Notes: generated by a model not told the origin, from the sequence alone. Shown: positions 46,112 through 56,874, counted from the first letter of the stretch. The stretch: DNA of 64,000 nucleotides from Hyphomicrobiaceae bacterium (GCA_900298995.1 OMIC01000005.1:1-64000); one strand, 5' to 3'. Numbers and translations: made by a program.

Positions 46112-49080
46112 GGGCCTTCGAGGCCAAGTTCGCGCATGAGGCTGGCATAGGCGTTGAAATTTCGGACAAGCGATGCGCCATGACGCTCAATCAGCTGCCG
46201 CCGCTTATTGTCGGTAGTCGCGGTGGCAAGCGCACCCCAGATGGCCGTCATGGCCTCGCTCTGAGCCCTTGCCTTCTCTACCATCAGTTCTGTGGTCAGT
46301 GCTCTTGCGAGAGTCTGTGCCGAACACTTTCCGACGCCTGCGACCGTCAGCGGTCCGGCAAGGCTGTATCCGGGCGGAAGTTCCCCTTTCAGATTGATGA
46401 CCTCGCGGAAACGGATCGCGCGGGTTATCTGATCGACTGCTTGCTTGGCACCTTCAACTCGCGAGACATGTTCGGTATCGGCAGCGGCATGCGGCAGCAA
46501 TTCCACCCGATCTGGATACTTTCTTGCCAGAGGCAGGTAGGGAACCATGGGTCCAGACAATTCGCCAGACGTCTCGCCTACAAAAAGGTCGGCGTCGATT
46601 GCGGCATGTCGTACCTTTCCGGTGCCCATCGCGACATCGAGGGCGTCAGCATCCACGCATTCCCCGCGGTCATAATTGATCAGAACAGCACCGTCGCGCA
46701 GCGCCGACAAGACAGAAGCACTGACGACATTGGCGTTGGCATACTTGCCAGTTGCACCGTTGAGAGGTCCCAGCCCGGTGTGGACTGAAAGCACATCCGA
46801 GCCATTCGCTGCGTCTTCTGGTGTTGAAGCGTATATGAAGCCTTCGGATTCGATCCAGTCCTGGTGGCGGCTGCGTGCGTGTATTGCAACCTCCATTCCA
46901 AAGGCCTGGGCCAGTTTCGCCATCTCACGCCCGATATTCCCATAACCGATGATGGCCATGCGCTTGCCTTCAATCTTCTCCGTTGGAAAACGGCGAAGGT
47001 CGCGGCCGGTGTCGAATTGTCCTGCCGCCGTCAGGCGGTGCATCTCATCAACGGGCAGATCCGGCAGCACCCTGAGCAGGGCCTTGAAGGCCATCTGGGC
47101 AGTCGCCCTGCTGTTGAAGGAAGGCGTGTTCATCAGGGGGGCCTTACCCCCTTCGCCGTTTCCGCCACCCCAGGATGCTGAGCCCATGTTTCCGGTGCCT
47201 GCACCAATACGGACGCCTCCTTCGGGAAAGACTGAATCTCTCGGGAGGAAGGTGGCCGCTGCGATCACGGCATCATATTGCCCGTTTTCGGTCAGGGGCT
47301 TGATTTCGTCCGGTTTGGAAAGCTGCGGTTGATAGAAGAAGTGGATCCGACCTGTTTCGAGATTGTTGCGGCCATCCCATGCCTCCTCATGAAAGGCATC
47401 CCCCTGGGCTTCAACATGGGCTTTGACGGCGGAATGATCCGGTAACCCATCTTTGCCGAATTTGAGTCCGACATAATCACAGATCAGTACCTTGTAGGCC
47501 CGTGTCGGGTCGTCCCTTCGGACAGTGCCCGATTGCCTCTCTGGAGCGGGGAAGACGACGCCAAGCTTTACCAACTCTTCTTCCGCAACGACGATCCTCG
47601 CCCGGTGAAAAGCATACTTAAGGTTGTCCAGCAGGGCTGTTATTTCCTCAACAGGCCGGATGCCACCAATCCAGGCACGATAATCACCAGGTGTCCCCGG
47701 GAAGGCGTTGATGTAACGGGCGACATCCAAGCCTTGTTCATGCTCTCCGTTGGGGTGGGTGATTCCGTCATAGGACAAGAGCTGCTTGGACCGTGAGACG
47801 ATGCGGGCATGAAGCGAAGGATCGCCTGCTACGTCGTGCCGGACCTTGATCAGAGTGACAGCGGCTCCGCGGTTCTCGGCGTTGGATACCCCCAGTTCGA
47901 ACAGATTGGAATTACTGATCCACTCATTTACAGCACCGCGGTTTAGTTCCGAGCGCCGGTTGAGTTCGCGAACTGGACCGATCGTCTGCCCGACACGCCT
48001 GAGACCGAACGTGGTCTCGGCAAAAGCAAGGGTAGAAAATGTGTTGATGACCCCGCCCAGCATGCGGTTTTCCGAAGCATCATAGATCGGGCCGATCTTG
48101 ACTGTTCTGTCACCGGTGAGCGGACGCCTGGGGTCCACTGGAGCGGCCAGCTTGAACTGGCGGGGAATTGCCCAAGAGGGCTTCTGCTGGTTGTCATCGA
48201 TGAGGATCAAGGCCTGCGGGGTCAGGGAGATGACGTAGTAGCCCGAAACGCCGCCGATCGCCTTCTGGAATGGCATGAACAGACAGCATTTCGCCATGAC
48301 CTGCTGGACGATTGCATCGCCCCAGGGCATGGCGCCAAGCATCGATGTGGCGTCCAGGATGGCGTGGTGATCAACAGGGTTGCGGTCAATCCAGTCGAGC
48401 AGGTTCAGAATGTCGGCTCGTGAATAGCCGGTGGCCCCGGTGGTTTCGTGGCCGACACCGAAAAAAACCTTGATGCCAAGGCGCTCCAGCGTATCGGAAC
48501 TTGGGATGGCTCCCTCGGTCTTGGCAAAATGCAGACGATTCTCGTCGCCATTGCGGGCATAGCGCATCATCTCGATGATCTGTGCGCCCCAACTCTGCCG
48601 GAAGAAGCCGGCTGAGGCGGCTGCCTCGGTCTCAGGTTGTGGGGTGTCGATATAGACGTGCTGCACCGGGTCGTTGATCGAAAGGAAGTGCAGAGCGCAG
48701 ACCGTGAAACCGGAATGGCCGCCGCCCAGACCTACGGCAAGGCGGTTCATCTTCGGGAATTCGAAATAGCGATGGATCTCGTCCATCATGTCGAGAAGGA
48801 TCTTGTCGGCTGGATAACCACGGTGCATCGAGCGGCCGATTTCAGAGGCGGTGAAGCCGCCAATGTCTCGACCTGTGTCATCGAACTTGCGATAAGTCCG
48901 CTCAAGCCAGTGTTCGAAGGCAAATCGCAGGGAACGACCTTCGGCATCGTCACGGACCATGTCGGTGATGGGTCCCACGCCGAAAAACGGATTCTGAGTA
49001 CCGGGCGGGGGGCCGCCCGCAGTAGCCTCCAGAGAGGCCGCCCGGAGCTTCTTGAGTCGTTCGATCTGGTTCTGGTCCAC
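46102..49080 (-). CDS. Fusion of a SerC-like PLP aminotransferase and a SerA-like NAD-dependent dehydrogenase
   Basis: 992 residues from GTG 49080, five bases after GGAGG; eight more N-terminal residues are open but unsupported. Residues 1-500 form a fold type I class V aminotransferase like SerC, with HRGYPADKIL, the PLP Asp of ILDATSMLG and the PLP lysine Lys273 in PFQKAIGG. Residues 525-900 form a D-isomer 2-hydroxyacid dehydrogenase: NAD loop IIGYGNIG (710-717) and likely catalytic Arg805 (YDRGECVD), Glu836 and His864 (LLPHAAADT). The GRAGVG stretch of SerA is replaced by a Gly-rich insert with NMGSASWGGG. There is no ACT domain; the last 90 residues are helical and unknown. Substrate open. 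Confidence 0.85.
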   Translation of the reverse strand: MDQNQIERLKKLRAASLEATAGGPPPGTQNPFFGVGPITDMVRDDAEGRSLRFAFEHWLERTYRKFDDTGRDIGGFTASEIGRSMHRGYPADKILLDMMDEIHRYFEFPKMNRLAVGLGGGHSGFTVCALHFLSINDPVQHVYIDTPQPETEAAASAGFFRQSWGAQIIEMMRYARNGDENRLHFAKTEGAIPSSDTLERLGIKVFFGVGHETTGATGYSRADILNLLDWIDRNPVDHHAILDATSMLGAMPWGDAIVQQVMAKCCLFMPFQKAIGGVSGYYVISLTPQALILIDDNQQKPSWAIPRQFKLAAPVDPRRPLTGDRTVKIGPIYDASENRMLGGVINTFSTLAFAETTFGLRRVGQTIGPVRELNRRSELNRGAVNEWISNSNLFELGVSNAENRGAAVTLIKVRHDVAGDPSLHARIVSRSKQLLSYDGITHPNGEHEQGLDVARYINAFPGTPGDYRAWIGGIRPVEEITALLDNLKYAFHRARIVVAEEELVKLGVVFPAPERQSGTVRRDDPTRAYKVLICDYVGLKFGKDGLPDHSAVKAHVEAQGDAFHEEAWDGRNNLETGRIHFFYQPQLSKPDEIKPLTENGQYDAVIAAATFLPRDSVFPEGGVRIGAGTGNMGSASWGGGNGEGGKAPLMNTPSFNSRATAQMAFKALLRVLPDLPVDEMHRLTAAGQFDTGRDLRRFPTEKIEGKRMAIIGYGNIGREMAKLAQAFGMEVAIHARSRHQDWIESEGFIYASTPEDAANGSDVLSVHTGLGPLNGATGKYANANVVSASVLSALRDGAVLINYDRGECVDADALDVAMGTGKVRHAAIDADLFVGETSGELSGPMVPYLPLARKYPDRVELLPHAAADTEHVSRVEGAKQAVDQITRAIRFREVINLKGELPPGYSLAGPLTVAGVGKCSAQTLARALTTELMVEKARAQSEAMTAIWGALATATTDNKRRQLIERHGASLVRNFNAYASLMRELGLEGPYA

Positions 49081-49181
49081 GGAAGCCTCCTGCTTTGACG
49101 GCACGAATAAGGGCGTGCTGCCGCTGTCGGCTGCCCAAAGACGTCATGTCAGAAGGGGGATGCGCCAACAAGCTGTTAGTT

Positions 49182-49256
49182 TGGTGAGCCCGTCGGGGTT
49201 CGAACCCGAGACCCTCTGATTAAAAGTCAGATGCTCTACCACTGAGCTACGGGCCC
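49182..49256 (-). tRNA. trnK: tRNA-Lys (anticodon UUU)
   Basis: 75 bases including an encoded CCA. Acceptor GGGCCCG/CGGGCTC (one G-U pair), D arm GCTC/GAGC, anticodon arm TCTGA/TCAGA with loop CTTTTAA, T arm TCGGG/CCCGA with loop TTCGAAC. The anticodon TTT decodes AAA and AAG. The minus-strand gene has its own promoter; no clear terminator lies between it and the fusion gene 101 bases on. Confidence 0.97.
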
Positions 49257-49288
49257 GTTGCCGGAAAAGGACCAGCGAAGGCGGGCGG

Positions 49289-49317
49289 ACCATAGTGGCG
49301 GCTCCGAGTCCGGTCAA
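49289..49317 (-). promoter_or_regulatory. Promoter of tRNA-Lys
   Basis: On the minus strand TTGACC (49317-49312), a 17-base spacer and TATGGT (49294-49289). Transcription would start about 26 bases before the tRNA, and might continue into the fusion gene. Confidence 0.7.
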
Positions 49318-49427
49318 TAGAGCTGGATTGCCCGTCCAGAGGGGACGAGCTTTGCCTTACTCTCGCCTCCACTCTCAGGACATGCTACGGAAAATTTCAT
49401 GGGATTCTCGGTCCGGAAAGGGGCTGG

Positions 49428-50780
49428 ATGAGCGAGATAGCAATCATTGTTCTGGCGGCCGGGAAAGGCTCGCGCATGAAGTCGGCCATGCCTAAGGTCA
49501 TGCACAGGGTGGCTGGACGGAGCCTTTTGGGGCATGTGCTCCATGCCGCCCGACCGCTTGGGGTCGCCGAGGCCGTCATAGTGGTGGGGCCTGACATGGA
49601 CGAGGTTGCAGTCGAGGCGCGAACAGTGTTTCCAGGTGCCAGGACTGCCGTTCAGCGCGAACGGCTCGGTACGGCGCATGCTGTATCGACAGCGCGGGAC
49701 TTGCTTTCCGGCTTCAAGGGCACCGTGCTTGTGCTGTATGGCGACGGGCCCCTGATTTCCTCAGAGACGCTGAATTCCCTGGTTCGCATGGCTGGTGCAG
49801 GCCCCGTCGTCCTGGGGTTCGAGGCGAAGGATCCCACGGGCTATGGGCGCCTCCTCCTGGATGATGGCGGACATGTGGTCGATATCCGTGAAGACGTGGA
49901 CGCTAGTCCAGTCGAGCGGATGATCCGCTTGAGCAACTCAGGCGTCATCGCCCTGTCTGCACCATTGTTGTGGCAACTGCTGCCGGGGATAGGAAACTCC
50001 AATGCCAAGGGTGAATACTATCTGACGGACATTGTCGCGCTCGCTGCGAGTTCGGGTATACCGTTCCGGCTCGCGATATGTGACGAGGGGGAGGTCGCCG
50101 GCGTCAACGACCGCGTGCAACTGGCTGCGGTCGAGGCCACACTGCAGGACCGCTTTCGTCGCCATCACATGCTGTCGGGCGTGACGATGACGGCCCCGGA
50201 AACCGTATACTTTTCAGCCGATACGGAGATTGGTCAGGACGTGTCCATCGGACCCCATGTCGTGTTCGGACCAGCTGTGCGTATCGAGACCGGGGCTGAG
50301 ATCCTCGCCTTTTCACATATCGAAGGTGCACAGATAGCCGCCGGTGCACGGATCGGTCCCTATGCACGTTTGCGGCCCGGGACGCAGATAGGCGTCAATG
50401 CCCATGTCGGAAACTTCGTTGAGATGAAGCAGGCGACACTTGGCAATGGTGCAAAGGCCAACCACCTGAGTTACATTGGGGATGCGGCTGTCGGCGCCAG
50501 AGCCAACGTCGGTGCCGGAACCATCACCTGCAACTACGACGGTTTCGAAAAACACAGGACTGACATCGGCGCTGATGTCTTCATCGGGTCCAACACGGCG
50601 CTGGTCGCACCTGTCAAGGTAGGTGACGGCGCGTCTGTTGCCGCCGGAAGCGTTGTGACACGTGATGTTCCTGAGGGGGCGCTGGCAATTTCGCGCCCGG
50701 CGCTGGAACTTCGACTGGGTTGGGCCCAGCGGCTCCGGCAGATCAGAATGTCGAGAAAATCGGCGATGAAGAAAGGCTGA
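49428..50780 (+). CDS. glmU: Bifunctional UDP-GlcNAc pyrophosphorylase / glucosamine-1-phosphate acetyltransferase
   Basis: 450 residues. The N-terminal uridyltransferase (1-225) shows LAAGKGSRMKSAMPKVMH; the C-terminal left-handed beta-helix (about 245-450) shows hexapeptide repeats and the acetyltransferase block NYDGFEKHRT. Makes UDP-GlcNAc for peptidoglycan and lipopolysaccharide. The 171 bases before it hold the tRNA promoter but no obvious promoter of its own. The next gene, glmS, supplies its pathway. Confidence 0.97.
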   Translation: MSEIAIIVLAAGKGSRMKSAMPKVMHRVAGRSLLGHVLHAARPLGVAEAVIVVGPDMDEVAVEARTVFPGARTAVQRERLGTAHAVSTARDLLSGFKGTVLVLYGDGPLISSETLNSLVRMAGAGPVVLGFEAKDPTGYGRLLLDDGGHVVDIREDVDASPVERMIRLSNSGVIALSAPLLWQLLPGIGNSNAKGEYYLTDIVALAASSGIPFRLAICDEGEVAGVNDRVQLAAVEATLQDRFRRHHMLSGVTMTAPETVYFSADTEIGQDVSIGPHVVFGPAVRIETGAEILAFSHIEGAQIAAGARIGPYARLRPGTQIGVNAHVGNFVEMKQATLGNGAKANHLSYIGDAAVGARANVGAGTITCNYDGFEKHRTDIGADVFIGSNTALVAPVKVGDGASVAAGSVVTRDVPEGALAISRPALELRLGWAQRLRQIRMSRKSAMKKG

Positions 50781-50789
50781 AGTCTAGGC

Positions 50790-52616
50790 ATGTGCGGTAT
50801 TGTTGGCATCTTGGGAAACAGGCCGGTCGCACCTGATATCGTGGAAGCTCTTCGCCGACTGGAGTATCGGGGGTACGACTCAGCCGGCGTGGCCACGCTC
50901 ACCGCTGAAGGAATCGAACGACGCCGGGCAGTGGGAAAGCTCCGCAATCTGGCTGAGCTGATTGCACGGGAGCCTCTGGGCGGCACATCCGGAATCGGCC
51001 ACACGCGCTGGGCAACGCATGGTGGAGTTACCGAAGCAAATGCACATCCCCACATGGCCGGGGATGTAGTGGTCGTTCACAACGGCATCATTGAAAATTT
51101 TCGATCCCTCAAGGAAGAACTGATCGCCAGTGGTACGGTCTTCAGCACCGAGACTGACACGGAAGTCGTCGTGCAACTGCTTGCACGCGCCTTGAAACAG
51201 GGTCAGGCACCGCGAGACGCGGTACAGTCCGTGCTCCCGCGGTTGCAGGGGGCATTTGCGCTGGCGATCCTGTTCAAGGGCGAAGACGACCTGTTGATAG
51301 GGGCGCAAAATGGTCCGCCTCTGGCAATCGGTCATGGAGACGGCCAGATGTTTCTTGGAAGTGATGCGATTGCCCTGGCGCCGTTCACCAATCGGATCAC
51401 CTATCTTGAAGATGGTGACTGGGTTGTTCTGACGCGACGGTCCGCGGAGATCTTTGATGTGTCTGGTGAGTCGGTGCGCCGGCCTATGAGCTTCAGCCAG
51501 GCCTCGGGATTGATCATGGACAAGGGAAATCACCGGCACTTCATGGCCAAGGAGATTGCCGAACAGCCGGAAGTGGTTGGTCACACGCTTGCGGAATATG
51601 TGAATTTTTCCGAACGGATTGTGCGCCTGCTGCCTCAACTTCCGTTCGATTTTGCCGAACTTGACCGGATCACCATTACTGCTTGTGGAACAGCGTCCTA
51701 CGCCGGGCTCGCCGCAAAATACTGGTTCGAACGCGTGGCACGGCTTCCGACTGAAGTGGATATCGCGTCTGAGTTCCGGTACCGCGAAGCGCCCATGCCA
51801 AAGAACGGACTGGCCATCGTTGTTTCTCAATCTGGGGAGACCGCTGATACGCTTGCTGCGCTGCGCTACTGCAAGTCACAGGGCCAGCACACGCTTGCCG
51901 TTGTCAATGTTCCGGAATCCACCATTGCACGGGAGAGCGAGGTTGTTGTGCGTACCTTCGCGGGTCCTGAGATCGGCGTGGCGTCCACCAAGGCCTTTAC
52001 TTGTCAGCTCACTGCACTCGCCTGTCTTGCAATCATGGCTGGAAAGCTTCGCGGCACCATCAGTATTGATCAGGAGCGTGAGCTCGTGGGAGCCCTGATC
52101 AAAGCGCCCCGGCAGATGTCCGAGATACTGAAAGATGAGAAACATATTGGCGACGTTGCCCGGATCATTGCAGGTGCGAGGGATGTGCTGTTCCTCGGTC
52201 GCGGGCTCAATTATCCCATGGCACTGGAGGGAGCTCTGAAGCTCAAGGAGATTTCCTACATTCACGCCGAAGGGTATGCGGCCGGGGAACTCAAGCACGG
52301 TCCGATCGCGCTGATTGACGAGAATGTGCCTGTTATCGTCATAGCACCTCACGACGATCTTTATGAGAAGACCATCTCGAACATGGAAGAAGTTGCCGCA
52401 CGAGGGGGGAAGATCGTTCTCCTGACAGATGATCACGGCCTTAAGGACAACCAGCACAAGGCGTTCCACACCATCCGGGTGCCCAAAGCCAACGCCTTCG
52501 TCAGTCCTCTGCTCTACGCTGTTCCCGTCCAGCTGCTCGCCTATCACGCAGCCGTGTTCCTGGGGACTGACGTCGATCAGCCTCGGAACCTGGCGAAGTC
52601 AGTCACTGTGGAATAG
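50790..52616 (+). CDS. glmS: Glucosamine-6-phosphate synthase
   Basis: 608 residues. Converts fructose-6-phosphate and glutamine to glucosamine-6-phosphate. Glutaminase domain begins with Met-Cys ([10 protein letters not shown]), Cys being the nucleophile after Met removal; two SIS domains follow (about 285-600) and the end is LAKSVTVE, as in the family. Nine bases after glmU. No glmS ribozyme is seen, as expected in proteobacteria. The 3' end overlaps that of the RND gene by 14 bases. Confidence 0.97.
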   Translation: MCGIVGILGNRPVAPDIVEALRRLEYRGYDSAGVATLTAEGIERRRAVGKLRNLAELIAREPLGGTSGIGHTRWATHGGVTEANAHPHMAGDVVVVHNGIIENFRSLKEELIASGTVFSTETDTEVVVQLLARALKQGQAPRDAVQSVLPRLQGAFALAILFKGEDDLLIGAQNGPPLAIGHGDGQMFLGSDAIALAPFTNRITYLEDGDWVVLTRRSAEIFDVSGESVRRPMSFSQASGLIMDKGNHRHFMAKEIAEQPEVVGHTLAEYVNFSERIVRLLPQLPFDFAELDRITITACGTASYAGLAAKYWFERVARLPTEVDIASEFRYREAPMPKNGLAIVVSQSGETADTLAALRYCKSQGQHTLAVVNVPESTIARESEVVVRTFAGPEIGVASTKAFTCQLTALACLAIMAGKLRGTISIDQERELVGALIKAPRQMSEILKDEKHIGDVARIIAGARDVLFLGRGLNYPMALEGALKLKEISYIHAEGYAAGELKHGPIALIDENVPVIVIAPHDDLYEKTISNMEEVAARGGKIVLLTDDHGLKDNQHKAFHTIRVPKANAFVSPLLYAVPVQLLAYHAAVFLGTDVDQPRNLAKSVTVE

Positions 52617-55600
52617 TGCCGGCGGCCTTGGCGCCGCGGACTTTTTCGCGTGCCCACTGAAACACCACATACAGCAGGGGGATGAGGAATATGCCGAGCA
52701 TGGCGGCCGATAGCATGCCGCCAAAGACGGCTGTACCCACGCCGCGCCGGCTCATCATTCCTGCACCCTGAGCGACCACGAGCGGTATCAGTCCGGCGAT
52801 GAAGGCGAAGCTGGTCATCATGACTGCGCGGAAGCGTTCCCTCGCGCCCTCGGTCGCAGCTTCGGTGATGGACAGACCCTTCCGGCGCGCTTCCATTGCG
52901 AACTCGACGATCAGAATGCCGTTCTTTGCCGCAAGCGCGATGAGCACTACGAGACCGATCTGCGCATAAAGATTGTTGTCGAGACCGGAGATCTTCAGCG
53001 CCAGGAGTGATCCCATGACGCCTGCCGACACGGACAACAAGACTGCGACCGGAATGGTCCAGCTTTCATAGAGGCCGACCAGGAAGAGATAGGCAAACAG
53101 CACGGCAAGCCCAAGGATCATGGTGGTCTTGCCACCGGCTTCGATTTCCTGGAGAGCGGTCCCAGTCCATTCATACCCGAAGCCGGTAGGCAGGGTTGAC
53201 GCGGCGACTTGCTCCATTGTTGTTATGGCAACACCCGAACTTTGCCCGGGTGCGGGACTGCCATTAATCGTGGCGCTCAACATGTTGTTGAACCGCGAGA
53301 TCGACTGGGGCCCAAGGATCAGCCTGGCTTCGAGAAGGGCCTTCAGCGAGACCATCTCACCATTCTTGTTGCGAACGGAAATGTTGTAGATGTCATCAAT
53401 GCGGGCCCGGCTCGCCGCTTCACCCTGCACGACCACCTGCCAGGTGCGTCCGAAGCGATTGAAATCATTAACATATGTACCGCCCAAGACGGCCTGCAGC
53501 GTACTGAAGAGATCGGAGAGATCAACGCCCAGTGTCTGAACCTTGTCGCGGTCGATATCGAGGTAGAGTTGTGGCGTGTTCGCGGAGAAGGTGGTGAAGA
53601 CACGGGCAAGATTGGAATTCTGGTTGGCGGCGAAAACCAGTCCGCGGGCCGCCTGGGCGAGCGCGACAGGACCCTGGCCGGAGGTGTCCTGCAACTGGAA
53701 TTCGAACCCGCTTCCCGTTCCAAGCCCGATGATCGGGGGGAGATTGTAGAAGATGACGTTCGCGCGCTTGATGGCGCGGCCCTGACCCGTGAGTTGCGCG
53801 ATCAGGGCCTGCGCGGACAATTCGCGGGTTGTTCTCTCGGCGAAAGGTTTCAGTGTCAGCACAAGAAGTGCGGCATTGGACTTAACCTGACCGTCCAGCA
53901 TGCTGTAGCCCACGACGCTCATCACGCCAGCTACACCGTCTTGCGCGCTAGCCATGTCGGCGACCTGGCGCGCGACATCCGCTGTCACATTCACGGACGA
54001 GCCTTCAGGAAGCACCACCTCACCGAAGATTGCACCCTGATCCTCGGCCGGAAGGAAGCCGCTGGGCGTTGTCTTGAAAAGCCATCCTGTGACCGGGAAG
54101 ATCACGGCCAGTGCGACGAGACCGATGATGGCGACCCTGACGAGCCGCCTCACGATAGCTGCATAACCATGTCGGGCGTGGTCGATGCCGGCCATGATCT
54201 GCCGCATGGGGAAACGCTTTTGACCGTGCCCTTGCTTGAGGAGGACGGCGCAAAGGGCTGGCGAAAGTGTCAGCGCATTGATCGCGGATATGATCATCGA
54301 GACCGTCACCACCACGGCAAACTGCTGATAAAGCTGGCCGGAAATACCAGGTATGAAGGCGACAGGCACGAACACGGACATGAGCACAAGCGTGATGGCG
54401 ATGATGGGTGCCGTGATCTCCTTCATGGCCTGAAGCGCCGCCTGGGCGGGCGTCCAGTCGGGATGCTCCTCCATCTTGGCTTCAACGGCTTCGACAACGA
54501 CGATGGCGTCATCGACCACAATGCCGATGGCGAGTACCAGGGCGAGAAGGGAAACTGTGTTTGCGGAGAATCCCAGAGCCAACATGACCGCGAATGTACC
54601 AACGAGAGAAACGGGCACTGCGATGAGCGGAATGAGCGTGGCGCGTGCAGAGCCCAGGAACAGGAACACGACGATCACGACCAGCACAAAGGCTTCAAAC
54701 AGCGTCTTGGCGACTTCGTGGATACTCTCTTCTACAAACTGGGTCGTGTCATAGGTGATCTGATAGGACAGCCCGTCGGGGAAGTTCGCCTTGGCCTTTT
54801 CGAGTACCTGGCGGACAGCTTCTGCGCTCGCAATCGCGTTGCCGCCCGGTGACTGATAGATACCAATGACCGCGGCTGGCGAGCCCGCGTAGCGACCTTG
54901 TGTCTCAAACGATCGGGCTCCGAGTTCTATTCGGGCGACATCCTTGAGCCGGACGAATGAACCTCCTTCTGTGGCGCGTATGACGATCTTTTCGAATTCC
55001 GCGACTGTCGATAGGCGACCCTGGGTGCTGATGGCCAGTTGGAATTCCTGATCGGGCAGGGCGGGTTGTGCGCCAATGCGCCCGACTGCGGCCTGGACAT
55101 TCTGGCGCTTCAGTGCGTTGACGATGTCGGATGGCGTCAGTTGATAGTCGGTCAGGCGCTGCGGATCGATCCAGATCCGCATGCTGTAGTCGGTCGGGGT
55201 CAACAAGGTGACGTCACCAACGCCCTTCACGCGTTTCAGGCGATCAAGCAGGTTGATGGTGACGTAGTTGGAAAGGAAGAGCTGGTCGTGGCTTTGGGTG
55301 GTGGATGTAAATGCAATGAGTTGCAGAATGGCGGAGGACTTTTTCATGACGTTCACGCCTTGGGTGCGCACGTCCTGCGGCAGTTGGGCCTCCGCGAGCT
55401 TCACGCGGTTTTGTACGTTGACGGTGTTGATGTCTGGGTTGGTGCCGACGGCAAATGTGATGGTCAGGGTGTAACTGCCATCGTTGCCGCTGGTCGACTT
55501 CATGTAGAGCATGTTGTCGACGCCTACGACGCGGGATTCGATAGGCGGCGCAACTGTGGATTGAACCACCTCTGCGCTTGCACCAGCGTAACTGGCGGTG

Positions 55601-55737
55601 ACCGACACCTGAGGCGGGACGATGTTCGGGAATTGCGCGATCGGTATGGCGCGCATCGCAACGAGGCCCGCGATCGTGATCACGAGAGATATGACGACCG
55701 CCAGTCGCGGGCGGCTGATGAAAAGGCCGGAGATCAT
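52603..55737 (-). CDS. RND multidrug efflux pump, AcrB/MexB type (HAE1)
   Basis: 1044 residues, 12 membrane helices, inner-membrane proton-driven exporter. Begins [18 protein letters not shown]; the proton-relay Asp pair is in [15 protein letters not shown] and the Lys in [13 protein letters not shown]. Periplasmic porter and docking loops are full length. It follows the adaptor gene by three bases. No outer-membrane TolC-type gene or TetR/MarR regulator lies beside it, so it must use a TolC encoded elsewhere. Drug range cannot be told. Confidence 0.94.
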   Translation of the reverse strand: MISGLFISRPRLAVVISLVITIAGLVAMRAIPIAQFPNIVPPQVSVTASYAGASAEVVQSTVAPPIESRVVGVDNMLYMKSTSGNDGSYTLTITFAVGTNPDINTVNVQNRVKLAEAQLPQDVRTQGVNVMKKSSAILQLIAFTSTTQSHDQLFLSNYVTINLLDRLKRVKGVGDVTLLTPTDYSMRIWIDPQRLTDYQLTPSDIVNALKRQNVQAAVGRIGAQPALPDQEFQLAISTQGRLSTVAEFEKIVIRATEGGSFVRLKDVARIELGARSFETQGRYAGSPAAVIGIYQSPGGNAIASAEAVRQVLEKAKANFPDGLSYQITYDTTQFVEESIHEVAKTLFEAFVLVVIVVFLFLGSARATLIPLIAVPVSLVGTFAVMLALGFSANTVSLLALVLAIGIVVDDAIVVVEAVEAKMEEHPDWTPAQAALQAMKEITAPIIAITLVLMSVFVPVAFIPGISGQLYQQFAVVVTVSMIISAINALTLSPALCAVLLKQGHGQKRFPMRQIMAGIDHARHGYAAIVRRLVRVAIIGLVALAVIFPVTGWLFKTTPSGFLPAEDQGAIFGEVVLPEGSSVNVTADVARQVADMASAQDGVAGVMSVVGYSMLDGQVKSNAALLVLTLKPFAERTTRELSAQALIAQLTGQGRAIKRANVIFYNLPPIIGLGTGSGFEFQLQDTSGQGPVALAQAARGLVFAANQNSNLARVFTTFSANTPQLYLDIDRDKVQTLGVDLSDLFSTLQAVLGGTYVNDFNRFGRTWQVVVQGEAASRARIDDIYNISVRNKNGEMVSLKALLEARLILGPQSISRFNNMLSATINGSPAPGQSSGVAITTMEQVAASTLPTGFGYEWTGTALQEIEAGGKTTMILGLAVLFAYLFLVGLYESWTIPVAVLLSVSAGVMGSLLALKISGLDNNLYAQIGLVVLIALAAKNGILIVEFAMEARRKGLSITEAATEGARERFRAVMMTSFAFIAGLIPLVVAQGAGMMSRRGVGTAVFGGMLSAAMLGIFLIPLLYVVFQWAREKVRGAKAAGTIPQ

Positions 55738-55740
55738 GGG

Positions 55741-56874
55741 TCAGGTCTCCGGTGCAATCTCGGTGACATCGACCGTCTGCCCTGGCCTGACCTTCTGGAC
55801 GCCTTCCACCACCACGAGGTCACCCTCTGAAAGGCCCTCGCTGATGGCGATACCCCTTTCGGCCTGTCGTCCGGGCTTTACCCGCGTGACGACGATCTTC
55901 TTGTCCTTATCGACAGTAAGGACATATGCACCCTGCTGGTCAATCTGAAGGGCCTGCGTGGGGATGACGATCGTGGGCCGCGCCGTCGCAGACTGGACAA
56001 CAGCCGTCACGAGTTGGCCATCTACCAGGAAACCGGTCGGGTTGGGGAAAACGGCCCGGACGTTGACGGCGTCTGTACCCGGATTGACTGTCACATCGAC
56101 GAAGTCGAGCGTACCGGTTTGTTGGTAGCGGCGATCCTTTCCAAGATCCAGATAGACGGTCAGCTTGGAGAAATCGACTGAGGAGTCGGCTTGCTCCTTC
56201 ACCGCAAGAATGTCGCGCTGGCTGACGGGGAAGGTGACCCCGATGGGGTTCTGCGAGACGATTGTCGCCAGCGTGCCGCTGTTCGGACCGACGTAGTTGC
56301 CGACAGAAAGCTCCGACTTGCCGATACGGCCCGCGAGGGGAGCCTTGATTTCCGTATAGGAGAGTTGCAGTTGCGCCTGCGCCAGATCAGCATTCGCCTT
56401 GTCGAGCGCGCCCTTTGCCTCGTCGCGCGCGGTTTGGGCGTCATCGAGCTTGGTCTGAGCAGCGGCTTCTTTGCTGACGAGGGTGGCCTGACGTTTGAGC
56501 TCGATTTCACTGCGGTCGTAACGCGCTTGCGCAATCGATACAGCAGCCTGCGCGGCATCAACGGCTGCCTGGTAGGGCGCACGTTCGATCACAAACAGGA
56601 GGTCACCCTGCTTCACATCCGCGCCGTCCGCGAAATTCTGCTTTTCGAGAAAGCCTTCGATCCTTGCTCGGAGGTCAACCTTGTCGAGTGCCTCAACGCG
56701 CCCGCTGAAGTTCACGGAAGGTCTGAGATCGCGAATCTGAGCCTTGACCACGCTCACTGCGGGTATTGGTGCCTGAGCGGTCGTGGCCGGAGCCTGCTGT
56801 TCCTCGCAAGCTGAAAGTATGGGCACCAGGAAAACCATTGCGGCCAGCCCCAAAATCCGTGCTGACTGTCTCAT
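55741..56874 (-). CDS. RND efflux periplasmic adaptor (membrane fusion protein)
   Basis: 377 residues. Lipoprotein signal with lipobox LSAC (Cys23). Barrel-sandwich and alpha-helical hairpin (about 60-200, with long coiled segments around the AQARYDRSEIELKRQ block), then beta-barrel and membrane-proximal domains. Bridges the RND pump to an outer-membrane channel. Starts the two-gene pump operon; the 77 bases to hspQ contain no clear promoter. Confidence 0.93.
   Translation of the reverse strand: MRQSARILGLAAMVFLVPILSACEEQQAPATTAQAPIPAVSVVKAQIRDLRPSVNFSGRVEALDKVDLRARIEGFLEKQNFADGADVKQGDLLFVIERAPYQAAVDAAQAAVSIAQARYDRSEIELKRQATLVSKEAAAQTKLDDAQTARDEAKGALDKANADLAQAQLQLSYTEIKAPLAGRIGKSELSVGNYVGPNSGTLATIVSQNPIGVTFPVSQRDILAVKEQADSSVDFSKLTVYLDLGKDRRYQQTGTLDFVDVTVNPGTDAVNVRAVFPNPTGFLVDGQLVTAVVQSATARPTIVIPTQALQIDQQGAYVLTVDKDKKIVVTRVKPGRQAERGIAISEGLSEGDLVVVEGVQKVRPGQTVDVTEIAPET

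Noticed and set aside
50781-50789. A glmS ribozyme.
   Set aside because: Only nine bases separate glmU and glmS; these ribozymes are known from Gram-positive bacteria.
53209-54852. A 547-codon plus-strand open frame rich in His, Asp and Gly inside the RND pump.
   Set aside because: Mirror frame of the membrane protein's minus-strand codons; the pump frame has all family motifs.
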